From Verrucomicrobiota bacterium (GTDB taxonomy: Bacteria > Verrucomicrobiota > Verrucomicrobiia > Limisphaerales > UBA11320): a stretch of 7,131 nucleotides of DNA. The position numbers and the translations under genes were made by a program. The stretch covers positions 1-7,131 of the forward strand of contig VHDG01000202.1 of the NCBI GenBank assembly GCA_016871475.1. Reading direction: 5' to 3'. The notes under the pieces were generated by a model, which worked only from the letters and a program-made list of their open reading frames with translations, did no database searches and was not told the DNA's origin. Of this stretch, positions 1 through 6,010 are shown piece after piece. Each line of letters begins with the position of its first letter. Position 1 is the first letter of the stretch.

Positions 1-1
1 C

Positions 2-484
2 GACTCCCAGTTCGTATGCCTCGGCACCATGTTCACAAAAGACATCGTCATCCAGAAATTCGGCGAGGATCGTTTCACCGACTCCCAGAAAGTCCTCATC
101 GCCCGTGGATTCATCCTCTTCATCGTTGCCGTCACCTACGGCTTTTCCGTAGCCCTCATGGATACCGCGCAGGTCTTTGCGCTCGGTGTCTGGTGTTTCA
201 GCGGCTTCGCAGGACTTTTCCCACTGGTTTTTGCGGCCATCTATTGGAAGCGCGCGACTGCGGCCGGCGTGATCTCCAGCATCATCGCCACAACCATCAC
301 ATGGTGCATCCTTTTCTATAACGACATCATCGCCAAAAAGCCTCCCGGTGAATCCGATGAACTCCTCATCGCCGGCATGATGCCTGTCACCCTGATCTTC
401 GCGGTATCCGCTATCACGCTGGTCGTCGTTTCACTCATCACCCCAAAACCCTCGGACTCCACCTTGCGCAAGTTCTTCGTTTGA
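2..484 (+). CDS. Sodium:solute symporter (SSS family), C-terminal part, 5' truncated
   Basis: This is the last 160 residues of an integral membrane transporter; the start lies before the window. The frame is open from base 2, and the first residues (DSQF, then LGTMFTKDI) match the segment that sits before a late helix in SSS-family Na+/solute symporters. Four hydrophobic stretches follow, at about residues 32-53, 57-82, 86-107 and 122-147 of the visible part. The charged tail ends at TGA 482-484. SSS proteins import small solutes such as sugars, amino acids or carboxylates with Na+; the substrate cannot be told from this fragment. A first ATG at 29 exists but lies inside the conserved region, so it is not the true start. 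The next enzyme gene begins within about 20 bp, so the two are probably co-transcribed, and the transporter may bring in the substrate of the downstream enzymes (inference). Confidence 0.85.
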   Translation, partial: DSQFVCLGTMFTKDIVIQKFGEDRFTDSQKVLIARGFILFIVAVTYGFSVALMDTAQVFALGVWCFSGFAGLFPLVFAAIYWKRATAAGVISSIIATTITWCILFYNDIIAKKPPGESDELLIAGMMPVTLIFAVSAITLVVVSLITPKPSDSTLRKFFV

Positions 485-504
485 GTATCTTTCCAGCGCT
501 CGTT

Positions 505-1575
505 ATGTCCTCGTCACTCACTCCTCAAGCCGCCGCCGAAGCCCTGGACGCACACACCCGCGAAATGGTGAAGTGGCATTTTTCTCCGGAAACGGGCTGC
601 CCTTACTGGCTCGAACAAGTGCCAAACCTCGGATTCGACCCGCTCAAAGACATCACCTGCTTTGCCGATATCCAGCGATTTGAACCCTTCGATGACGAGG
701 TTCTTCGCAAGGAAGACCCCGCCCGCTTCATACCGAAAGCCTTCGGCAAACGTCCCTACAACATCTTCGAAACCGGTGGCACCACCGGCATGCCCAAGCA
801 GCGCATCGGTTGGGACGACTATCAAACCGACTACACCGAATTCTCCGAACACTACGGTCCCGACTTTTTCCCTCAAGGTGCCAACTGGCTCATGGTCGGA
901 CCCACCGGTCCACGCCGCCTGCGCCTAGCCATCGAGCACCTCGCCAACATCCGCGGCGGTGCCTGTTACTTCATCGATCTCGATCCGCGTTGGGTGAAAC
1001 GCCTCATCGGCATGGGAGAAATGCGAATGGCCAAGCTCTATCAGGAACACGTGATCGACCAAGCCGCGACCATCATTCGCCACCGCGATATCGGCTGTTT
1101 GTTCACCACTCCTAAATTGTTAGAAAGCCTGGCAGAACGCATGTCGCTCGTCGATGCCGGCATCCGCGGTGTCTTCGCCGGCGGCACCACCATGACTCCG
1201 CAATATGTCCGCTTCATCGAAGAGGAAGTGCTTGAAGGAAAAATCAATTTCGCACCGACCTATGGCAACACCCTGATGGGTCTGGCCATCAGCAAAAAAC
1301 GCGCGCCCGGCGAGTATTCACTCACCTACCACGCGCCGCAACCCCGCGCGGTGCTCCGCATCGTCAATCCAGAATCCCCGTCCGAACTCATGCCTTATGG
1401 CGAATACGGCCGTGTTGAACTCACCACCATGACCAAGGAGTTTTTCATGCCTCGTTTCCTCGAGCGCGACGAAGCCATCCGCCGCGGTCCATGCGATGAA
1501 TTTCCATGGGACGGCGTCGGAGATGTTAGACCCTTCCAATCCGGAACGAAGACAGTGATCGAAGGGGTTTATTAA
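505..1575 (+). CDS. Adenylate-forming (ANL superfamily) acid-activating enzyme, LuxE/EhpF/phenylacetate-CoA ligase-like
   Basis: A predicted cytoplasmic enzyme of 356 residues that would activate a carboxylic acid with ATP to an acyl-adenylate. Seen: the phosphate-binding loop TGGTTGMPK (residues 90-98), an A5-like PTYGNTLMG (251-259), and a GVGDVRPF segment (about 337-344) that resembles the conserved Asp of the A7 motif. It ends only a dozen or so residues after that, so the usual mobile C-terminal domain with the A10 lysine is missing or very reduced. Length and architecture resemble EhpF of the griseoluteic acid (phenazine) pathway and LuxE acyl-protein synthetases (family knowledge). The C-terminal acceptor cysteine expected of LuxE is not evident; the last cysteine is at 330. 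The ATG at 505 was preferred. A TTG at 481 overlapping the upstream TGA would add 8 residues, and neither start has a clear ribosome binding site. The acyl reductase gene follows after 11 bp, which supports transfer of the activated acyl group to that partner. The substrate is unknown. Confidence 0.75.
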   Translation: MSSSLTPQAAAEALDAHTREMVKWHFSPETGCPYWLEQVPNLGFDPLKDITCFADIQRFEPFDDEVLRKEDPARFIPKAFGKRPYNIFETGGTTGMPKQRIGWDDYQTDYTEFSEHYGPDFFPQGANWLMVGPTGPRRLRLAIEHLANIRGGACYFIDLDPRWVKRLIGMGEMRMAKLYQEHVIDQAATIIRHRDIGCLFTTPKLLESLAERMSLVDAGIRGVFAGGTTMTPQYVRFIEEEVLEGKINFAPTYGNTLMGLAISKKRAPGEYSLTYHAPQPRAVLRIVNPESPSELMPYGEYGRVELTTMTKEFFMPRFLERDEAIRRGPCDEFPWDGVGDVRPFQSGTKTVIEGVY

Positions 1576-1586
1576 ACGCGAGCGTC

Positions 1587-3005
1587 ATGAACATTCCCAT
1601 CCTCCGCCTCGGCCGCGAATACACATCCCATGACTTGGTCGAACTCGACCTTGGCAGTGAAACGCTGACCACCCACACAGCCAATCCGGGCCTTATCCGT
1701 CGCGACCTCCTGCAAATCTCCAAGTCCAAAGCCGCGCTCGATGCGATCCCGGCAGACACTCTCGCCACGTATTGCGAGCAGGCGGCAGAACTATTTCTCC
1801 ATGCGGATCTGCCTTGCGGCGACACCGTTCAATCGCCCCAAAAATATGTCGAGTCGCTTTCCGCACTCACCCGCCTGCCGCACACGCTCGTCCGCATGAA
1901 CATGGGGAAAATCCATGCCGCGATGTCACAAGTCCGCACAATCATCGCCGGACTCACACGCAACATACCGCTGGACATTTTCGATAAAGGCATCACCCGC
2001 ATCGACGACCTCATCATCAACTATTTCCCCACCACTTCGTCCCTCGGCGTCTCGCTTCCGTCCAATGCCCCCGCTGTGAACTCGCTCTGGATTCCGGCCC
2101 CGGTGATGAAAATTCCCGTCCTTCTCAAACCCGGCCGCGAGGATCCGTTCACTCCTCTCCGAATCGTTCAGGCGATGATTCGGGCCGGCTTCCCGAAAGA
2201 AGCCTTCGGCTTCTATCCAACCACCCACGAAGGCGGCGACACTCTTCTAACAACCTGCGGCCGTGGCATTGCTTTTGGCAACGATAGCACACTGAAAAAG
2301 TATGCCGCTTTCCCCAGCATTTCCGTGCACGGCACCGGCCGCTCTAAAATCCTGATCGGCGAGGACATGATCGAACGCTGGCCCGAGTTTCTAGATGTCA
2401 TCGTGCAATCCATCTCCGCCAATGGCGGACGTTCCTGCATCAACACCTCCGCCATTCTCGTCCCAAGCCACCGCGACGAACTCGCCAACGCCCTCGCTGT
2501 AGAGCTCGCGAAAATTCAGCCGCATCCTCGCGACCATCCGGAAGCTCTGCTTTGCGGTTTCGCGAACCCCGCTCTCGCCGACGGCATCGATGCACTGATC
2601 TCCGCACATCTGAAGGATGCTGGTGCCACCGATGTAACCGCAGGACATCGCGAAACTCCGCGTAAGGTACATGCCTACGATCAAACTTATCTCCAGCCCA
2701 CCCTCATTTCCTGTACCGACAGAGAACACCCGCTCGCGAACACCGAGTTCATGTTCCCTTACGCCAGCATCGTGGAAATGCCCCAGTCCGAAATGCTCGC
2801 TAACATCGGCCAAACCCTCGTCGTCTCCGCCTTCACCGAAGACCCGCGTTTCATCGAGCAGCTCCTCCTCAGTCCTGACATCGAGCGTCTCAACCTAGGC
2901 ACCTTTCCCACCAATCGCGTCCAGTGGGAACAACCCCATGAAGGTAATCTTTTCGAGTTCCTCTACCACCGCCGCGCGATTCAGGGAAATGTGGCCCATG
3001 CGTGA
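1587..3005 (+). CDS. Aldehyde dehydrogenase-superfamily acyl reductase (LuxC/EhpG-like)
   Basis: A 472-residue predicted cytoplasmic NAD(P)H-dependent reductase, close to the usual length of LuxC acyl-CoA reductases. Seen: an LPSNAPAVN segment followed by a nucleotide-site lysine in LLKPGREDPFTP (Lys181), a glycine-rich VHGTGRSK loop like the cofactor loop of aldehyde dehydrogenases, and the nucleophile context NGGRSCINTS with Cys284. In LuxC and related enzymes this cysteine takes the acyl group as a thioester, which is then reduced to the aldehyde. It lies 11 bp after the adenylating enzyme, the same pairing as LuxE/LuxC and EhpF/EhpG, so I infer that the two together reduce a carboxylic acid to an aldehyde. 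The ATG at 1587 is the first in-frame start after the upstream stop, and only a weak GAG-type purine run precedes it. Oxidation in the reverse direction, as in a catabolic acylating aldehyde dehydrogenase, cannot be excluded. The gene is intact. Confidence 0.8.
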   Translation: MNIPILRLGREYTSHDLVELDLGSETLTTHTANPGLIRRDLLQISKSKAALDAIPADTLATYCEQAAELFLHADLPCGDTVQSPQKYVESLSALTRLPHTLVRMNMGKIHAAMSQVRTIIAGLTRNIPLDIFDKGITRIDDLIINYFPTTSSLGVSLPSNAPAVNSLWIPAPVMKIPVLLKPGREDPFTPLRIVQAMIRAGFPKEAFGFYPTTHEGGDTLLTTCGRGIAFGNDSTLKKYAAFPSISVHGTGRSKILIGEDMIERWPEFLDVIVQSISANGGRSCINTSAILVPSHRDELANALAVELAKIQPHPRDHPEALLCGFANPALADGIDALISAHLKDAGATDVTAGHRETPRKVHAYDQTYLQPTLISCTDREHPLANTEFMFPYASIVEMPQSEMLANIGQTLVVSAFTEDPRFIEQLLLSPDIERLNLGTFPTNRVQWEQPHEGNLFEFLYHRRAIQGNVAHA

Positions 3006-3012
3006 CGAATTC

Positions 3013-3043
3013 GAACCACGGATGGACACGGATGAACACGGAT
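3013..3043 (+). repeat. Left arm of 31-bp inverted repeat flanking the GxxExxY gene
   Basis: The arm reads GAAC followed by a 10-bp unit, CACGGATGRA, repeated about 2.7 times (CACGGATGGA, CACGGATGAA, CACGGAT). Its reverse complement occurs at 3479-3509 with 30 of 31 positions identical by eye. It begins 7 bp after the stop of the acyl reductase gene and ends 18 bp before the GxxExxY start codon. Confidence 0.95.
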
Positions 3044-3061
3044 AAAAGAGAATAAGTTACC

Positions 3062-3475
3062 ATGGATGAAGATGATAAAAATCCTGAAAAGGCTTCGCTT
3101 CAGTTTGAGCAAGAAACCAGCATGATCTTAAACTGTGCGTTCGAAATCATCAATGGCCTAGGCCATGGGCTTCTAGAGAAGCCCTACGAGAATTCACTAT
3201 GCGTCGAATTCACATTGCGCGGGATTCCTTGGGTGCAACAGCCGCGCTATGATGTGATTTACAAATCTCATAAGGTGGGCGAATACATCCCTGATTTGGT
3301 TGTGAAGAATCTAGTTGTTGTTGATACCAAAGTCATTGACCGCATAACAGACCATGAAATTGGTCAAATGCTGAACTACCTTAAAATTACCGGTCATCCT
3401 GTGGGGCTAATCATTAATTTTAAACGCGCTCGACTAGAGTGGAAACGTGTAATCAACCAATACCCAAAATCCTAA
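3062..3475 (+). CDS. GxxExxY family protein (PDDEXK_3 nuclease-like)
   Basis: A 137-residue protein recognised by the motif that names the family, G36-LL-E39-KP-Y42, within GHGLLEKPYENSL. The family is assigned to the PDDEXK nuclease-like fold, but its biological role is not established. Candidate active-site positions are visible: Asp78 in YIPDLVV, then Asp88-Thr-Lys90 where many members have Glu-x-Lys, and a Gln102/Tyr106 pair in GQMLNYLK. The C-terminal GLIINF strand is also typical. The Glu-to-Asp change is conservative. The N-terminus is acidic and hydrophilic, and there is no signal peptide or membrane segment. The ATG at 3062 has only a weak purine run (AGAGAA) upstream. The gene is enclosed by near-perfect inverted repeats and ends 3 bp before the right one, so gene and repeats probably travel as one unit. 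It is intact and poorer in GC than its neighbours. It probably has no metabolic link to the flanking genes. Confidence 0.9.
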   Translation: MDEDDKNPEKASLQFEQETSMILNCAFEIINGLGHGLLEKPYENSLCVEFTLRGIPWVQQPRYDVIYKSHKVGEYIPDLVVKNLVVVDTKVIDRITDHEIGQMLNYLKITGHPVGLIINFKRARLEWKRVINQYPKS

Positions 3476-3478
3476 TCA

Positions 3479-3509
3479 ATCCGTGTTCATCCGCGTCCAT
3501 CCGTGGTTC
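3479..3509 (-). repeat. Right arm of 31-bp inverted repeat flanking the GxxExxY gene
   Basis: Reverse complement of the arm at 3013-3043 with a single difference (CGCGG for CACGG in the middle unit, read in the left-arm orientation). It starts 3 bp after the GxxExxY stop codon and ends 22 bp before the alcohol dehydrogenase ATG. A transcript of the whole unit could fold these arms into a long stem with the gene in its loop. Confidence 0.95.
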
Positions 3510-3531
3510 CTATTTCTTATTCCCTAAGCTC

Positions 3532-4647
3532 ATGCCCCTAACCGACGCCCGCCCAAGCCCCCGAATCCTATTCGGACCCGGTCGTCTCGCCGAACTGCCT
3601 GATTGCCTCGCCAGCCTTGGCTCGACCCATGCCCTGATCGTCACCGATCCCGGTATCTCCGCCGCAGGTCACGTTGCACGAGCAACCTCGTATCTAACAG
3701 CCGCAGGATTCCGCGTGACCGTCTTCGAGGGCACCCAAGTCAATCCCACCGAATCCGATATCGACGCATGCCGCGACTTCGCGAAAACCGTTCATCCTGA
3801 CATCCTTATCGGTCTCGGCGGAGGCTCCAGCATGGATACCGCCAAAGGCTGCAACTTCCTCCTCCACAATCCCGGCCGAATGTCTGACTACAAGGGCTAT
3901 GGTCTCGCAGGTAAAGCGATGCTGCCTTTTATCGCTATCCCCACCACAGCTGGCACCGGCTCCGAATGCCAGTCCTACGCTATCGTCTCGCGTGACGGCA
4001 CCCACGAGAAAATGGCCTGCGGCGACTCCAAAGCCCTTGCTCACACTGCAATCCTAGATCCGGAACTCACCGCCTCCCAGCCGCAAAGCGTCGCCACTCT
4101 CACCGCACTTGACGCCCTCTCGCACGCCCTCGAATCCGCCGTCTGCACCCATCGCAACGCGATCTCTTCCGCCTATTCCAACCAAGCCTTCCTGCTCATT
4201 TCCTCCGCCATCCGCGATATCCTCATTGGCAAAGCGGATCTCGAGACTCGCGGACGGATGCTCCATGGCGCCGCGCTCGCGGGTTCTGCTATAGAAAACA
4301 GCATGCTCGGTGCCGCCCATGCAGCTGCCAATCCTCTCACCGCACGCTTCCATGTTCCTCACGGTCTCGCTGTCACGATGATGCTTCCCCAAGTTGTCCG
4401 TCTTAATCACAGCGCACTTGATATCTCCCTCATCTATCAGAATCTCACTCGCCACCTTGATTCACCGCTCATCGATTGGCTTGAAAAAACGATCCAGGTC
4501 GCCAATCTATCGAAACCAGAAATCCCAATCACCGCCATCCCGGAGCTAGCAGAGGCCGCCTGCCAACAATGGACCGGTCGCTTCAATCCCGTTCCGCTTG
4601 ACCAAGCTTCATTCACTGCGCTCTATCAAAAAGCACTCGCGTCATGA
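3532..4647 (+). CDS. Iron-containing alcohol dehydrogenase (group III)
   Basis: A 371-residue NAD(P)-dependent dehydrogenase of the Fe-ADH family, expected to interconvert an aldehyde and an alcohol in the cytoplasm. Seen: the N-terminal ILFGPGRLAELP; the dinucleotide loop GGGSSMDTAK (residues 96-105); IPTTAGTGSE (136-145); and the four metal ligands by alignment to the FucO pattern, Asp194 and His198 (DALSH), His263 (GAAHAAANPL) and His277 (VPHG). Residue 267 is Asn where FucO has a catalytically important His; from memory ANPL is common in one subfamily, so this need not mean loss of activity. I chose ATG 3532 because the frame stays open back to 3439 only through the GxxExxY gene and the right repeat arm, whereas the family N-terminus begins near here. 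The stop overlaps the next ATG (ATGA). Role inferred: reduction of the aldehyde made by the upstream acyl reductase. The split context means its transcription may depend on readthrough of the cassette. Confidence 0.9.
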   Translation: MPLTDARPSPRILFGPGRLAELPDCLASLGSTHALIVTDPGISAAGHVARATSYLTAAGFRVTVFEGTQVNPTESDIDACRDFAKTVHPDILIGLGGGSSMDTAKGCNFLLHNPGRMSDYKGYGLAGKAMLPFIAIPTTAGTGSECQSYAIVSRDGTHEKMACGDSKALAHTAILDPELTASQPQSVATLTALDALSHALESAVCTHRNAISSAYSNQAFLLISSAIRDILIGKADLETRGRMLHGAALAGSAIENSMLGAAHAAANPLTARFHVPHGLAVTMMLPQVVRLNHSALDISLIYQNLTRHLDSPLIDWLEKTIQVANLSKPEIPITAIPELAEAACQQWTGRFNPVPLDQASFTALYQKALAS

Positions 4648-5807
4648 ACCGACTTCTCGCCATCTTGCCGCTTCTTTTTCTAACAGCTTGCGAGAAGCCA
4701 AAGCCTGCGAATTCCTCTAATGAACAAGTCGCAGATTCTAACAAATTAACCGATTGGCCTATCACACGCGGCAGTTCATCGCTGCAAGGGCGGGTGATGG
4801 CATCCACGCCCAAAGCCCCGGTGATCGAGTGGACATACCAACTCGAATCCCCCGGTTCTGCGGAAGCAGCCGTCTCTGATGGATCCATCCTCGTCGGCGA
4901 CGCAATGGGCATCCTCTATTGCATCGATTTCGAGACCCGGAAATTACGCTGGAAAATGGAAACCGGTGATACGATAGAAGCCGCACCAGCGATTTCTAAC
5001 GGAAAAGTTTTCGTCGGTTCGGGCGATAAACATTTTTATGCGCTCGATCTCAAAACCGGAGATAAACTCTGGTCAGTCGAGGGTGGAGATAAATTTTCCT
5101 CTGCTGCAAACTTGTTTGTCGCTCCGGATGGCTCGGGCGTATGGGTTCTCGTGAACGGCTATGACGGAATCACTCGCTGCTTGCGCGAAGAAGACGGCTC
5201 CGTCGTTTGGACCTACCCAACCAAAGATTTTATCAATGGCACTCCCGCAATCATCGATGGACGATTCATCGCTTTTGGCGGCTGCGACCAGGTCATCCAC
5301 ATCTTGAATCTCGCCGATGGCTCGCCTGTGGGCAAAATCGACACGGACGCTCAAATCACCAATTCCGTCGCCACCAGCGGCACCATGATTTACGGCGGCA
5401 ATCACGCCAACCAACTCGTCGCCGCCAAGGCAGATGCGAAAGAACTCTCTTGGGTCTATCAAGCCAACGAATTTCCCTTTTTCACCTCACCGGCCGTCGA
5501 TGACCAAAATGTTTACATCGGCTCGCGCGATAAATCCCTGCACGCTGTCAAACGCAGCGATGGCAACAAAGCATGGACTTTCAAAACCGGCGGCCGGATC
5601 GGCAGCTCGCCCATCGCCTTTGACGACGGCATCGTCTTCGGCTCGAGCGATGGCCGACTCTACGCAGCCAATCCTGCCGATGGCGCTGAAATTTGGCGTA
5701 TCGATTTAGGAGAAGAACTCACCGCTTCACCCGTATATGCTCAAGACCGCATCATCATTGCAGGTGGTAACGGCACTCTCTTTGTGATCAGAGAGTCAGC
5801 CCGTTGA
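4644..5807 (+). CDS. PQQ-like beta-propeller repeat lipoprotein (BamB-like)
   Basis: A 387-residue exported protein. Residues 1-16 form a lipoprotein signal peptide (positive Arg3, hydrophobic core, lipobox L13-T14-A15-C16), so Cys16 should be lipidated; Glu17 follows. A polar linker of about 40 residues leads into about seven or eight repeats of the beta-propeller type, seen as recurring 'G-x-[IV]-[FY]-[VI]-G-S...LYALD..TG...W' units. Unit-ending tryptophans are at 103, 143, 189, 270, 311 and 351. The fold is shared by BamB of the outer-membrane assembly complex and by quinoprotein dehydrogenases. The extra domain and ligands of a true PQQ dehydrogenase are not visible, so it is more likely a scaffold or binding protein than an enzyme. 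It overlaps the alcohol dehydrogenase by 4 bp (ATGA), which implies translational coupling. Why a periplasmic or outer-membrane lipoprotein should be coupled to this reduction pathway is unclear. Confidence 0.85.
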   Translation: MNRLLAILPLLFLTACEKPKPANSSNEQVADSNKLTDWPITRGSSSLQGRVMASTPKAPVIEWTYQLESPGSAEAAVSDGSILVGDAMGILYCIDFETRKLRWKMETGDTIEAAPAISNGKVFVGSGDKHFYALDLKTGDKLWSVEGGDKFSSAANLFVAPDGSGVWVLVNGYDGITRCLREEDGSVVWTYPTKDFINGTPAIIDGRFIAFGGCDQVIHILNLADGSPVGKIDTDAQITNSVATSGTMIYGGNHANQLVAAKADAKELSWVYQANEFPFFTSPAVDDQNVYIGSRDKSLHAVKRSDGNKAWTFKTGGRIGSSPIAFDDGIVFGSSDGRLYAANPADGAEIWRIDLGEELTASPVYAQDRIIIAGGNGTLFVIRESAR

Positions 5808-5819
5808 TTTTATCGACGA

Positions 5820-5940
5820 ATGAGTGTCCACCAGCTGCTCCGCGACCTCGCCGAACTAGTGCAAGGAAATCTGCGACCTCGAAACCGAAACCGAGGGGCT
5901 TTTCGAACAGATCCTAAATTTTAGCAGTATGGCTCACTAA
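5820..5940 (+). pseudogene. Possible frameshifted remnant of a coding region (C-terminal helical tail, perhaps HsdM-like)
   Basis: The first frame, from ATG 5820, gives MSVHQLLRDLAEL and then turns into an Arg/Asn-rich run with no sense of a protein, stopping at 5922-5924. Shifting by one base near 5857-5860 gives KEICDLETETEGLFEQIL and a stop at 5938-5940. Joined, the two pieces read as a plausible amphipathic helical tail, unlike random translation. A tail of this sort (LL..LA.L...I..LE.ETEGLL..IL) recalls the C-termini of type I restriction-modification methyltransferase subunits, which are often followed by Fic genes; this is memory-level resemblance only. No other part of such a gene is present, and the lipoprotein gene stops 12 bp upstream. 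A short unrelated ORF or chance remains possible. Confidence 0.3.
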
Positions 5941-5970
5941 TTAAATTTTTATTCAATTTCTTAATTAGTG
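5935..5970. repeat. Perfect 10-bp inverted repeat upstream of the Fic gene
   Basis: The arms CACTAATTAA (5935-5944) and TTAATTAGTG (5961-5970) are exact reverse complements separated by 16 bases. The element lies 40 bp before the Fic start in a markedly AT-rich stretch (15/60 G+C at 5941-6000 by hand count). The left arm contains the stop codon of the possible upstream remnant. It could be a regulator-binding site for Fic expression, perhaps bound by the C-terminal winged-helix domain of the Fic protein itself, or a weak hairpin; no U-tract follows the right arm, so a classical terminator is unlikely. Confidence 0.6.
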
Positions 5971-5972
5971 GC

Positions 5973-6002
5973 TTGCCTTATTCAAATTTTCAGCCCTAAT
6001 TT
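5973..6002 (+). promoter_or_regulatory. Weak candidate promoter for the Fic gene
   Basis: TTGCCT (5973-5978) and TAATTT (5997-6002) are 18 bp apart and lie just before the Fic ATG. The -10 candidate is so close to the start codon that the mRNA would be almost leaderless, which would agree with the absence of a ribosome binding site. AT-rich DNA produces such matches easily, so this is tentative. The adjacent inverted repeat at 5935-5970 would be well placed to control it. Confidence 0.2.
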
Positions 6003-6010
6003 TAATCATT

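Larger units (their letters stand above)
3013..3509 (+). mobile_element. Putative inverted-repeat-bounded GxxExxY gene cassette (497 bp)
   Basis: A compact unit: a 31-bp arm, an 18-bp leader, one 137-codon gene, 3 bp, then the inverted arm. It separates the acyl reductase from the alcohol dehydrogenase of an otherwise tightly packed operon. Hand counts give 27/60 and 22/60 G+C in two 60-bp blocks of the unit (3121-3180, 3301-3360), against 41/60 in a block of the upstream gene (2041-2100), in keeping with foreign origin. No transposase is encoded, and I found no convincing target-site duplication just outside the arms. From memory, GxxExxY genes elsewhere are often accompanied by this same CACGGATG-type repeat. 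If mobile, it would need a helper in trans or be moved by an unknown mechanism; calling it mobile is inference. Confidence 0.6.

Noticed and set aside
481..504. TTG start at 481 for the adenylating enzyme, overlapping the transporter stop
   Set aside because: Possible, but the extra 8 residues show no family feature and an ATG lies at 505; kept only as an alternative.
3013..3043. CRISPR-like repeat array from the CACGGATGRA units
   Set aside because: The units are directly adjacent with no spacers and number fewer than three per arm; this is a short tandem within an inverted repeat, not an array.
3006..3515. Target-site duplication around the GxxExxY cassette
   Set aside because: Bases outside the two arms share no more than a trivial match (TTC-like), which is not convincing.
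3439..3531. Longer N-terminus for the alcohol dehydrogenase starting at 3439
   Set aside because: The added 31 residues translate the end of the GxxExxY gene and the right repeat arm; the family N-terminus begins after ATG 3532.
5877..5903. Hairpin CCTCG...CGAGG followed by GGCTTTT as a terminator for the operon
   Set aside because: The stem is only 5 bp with a 10-base loop and the T run is short and offset; it also lies inside the possible coding remnant.
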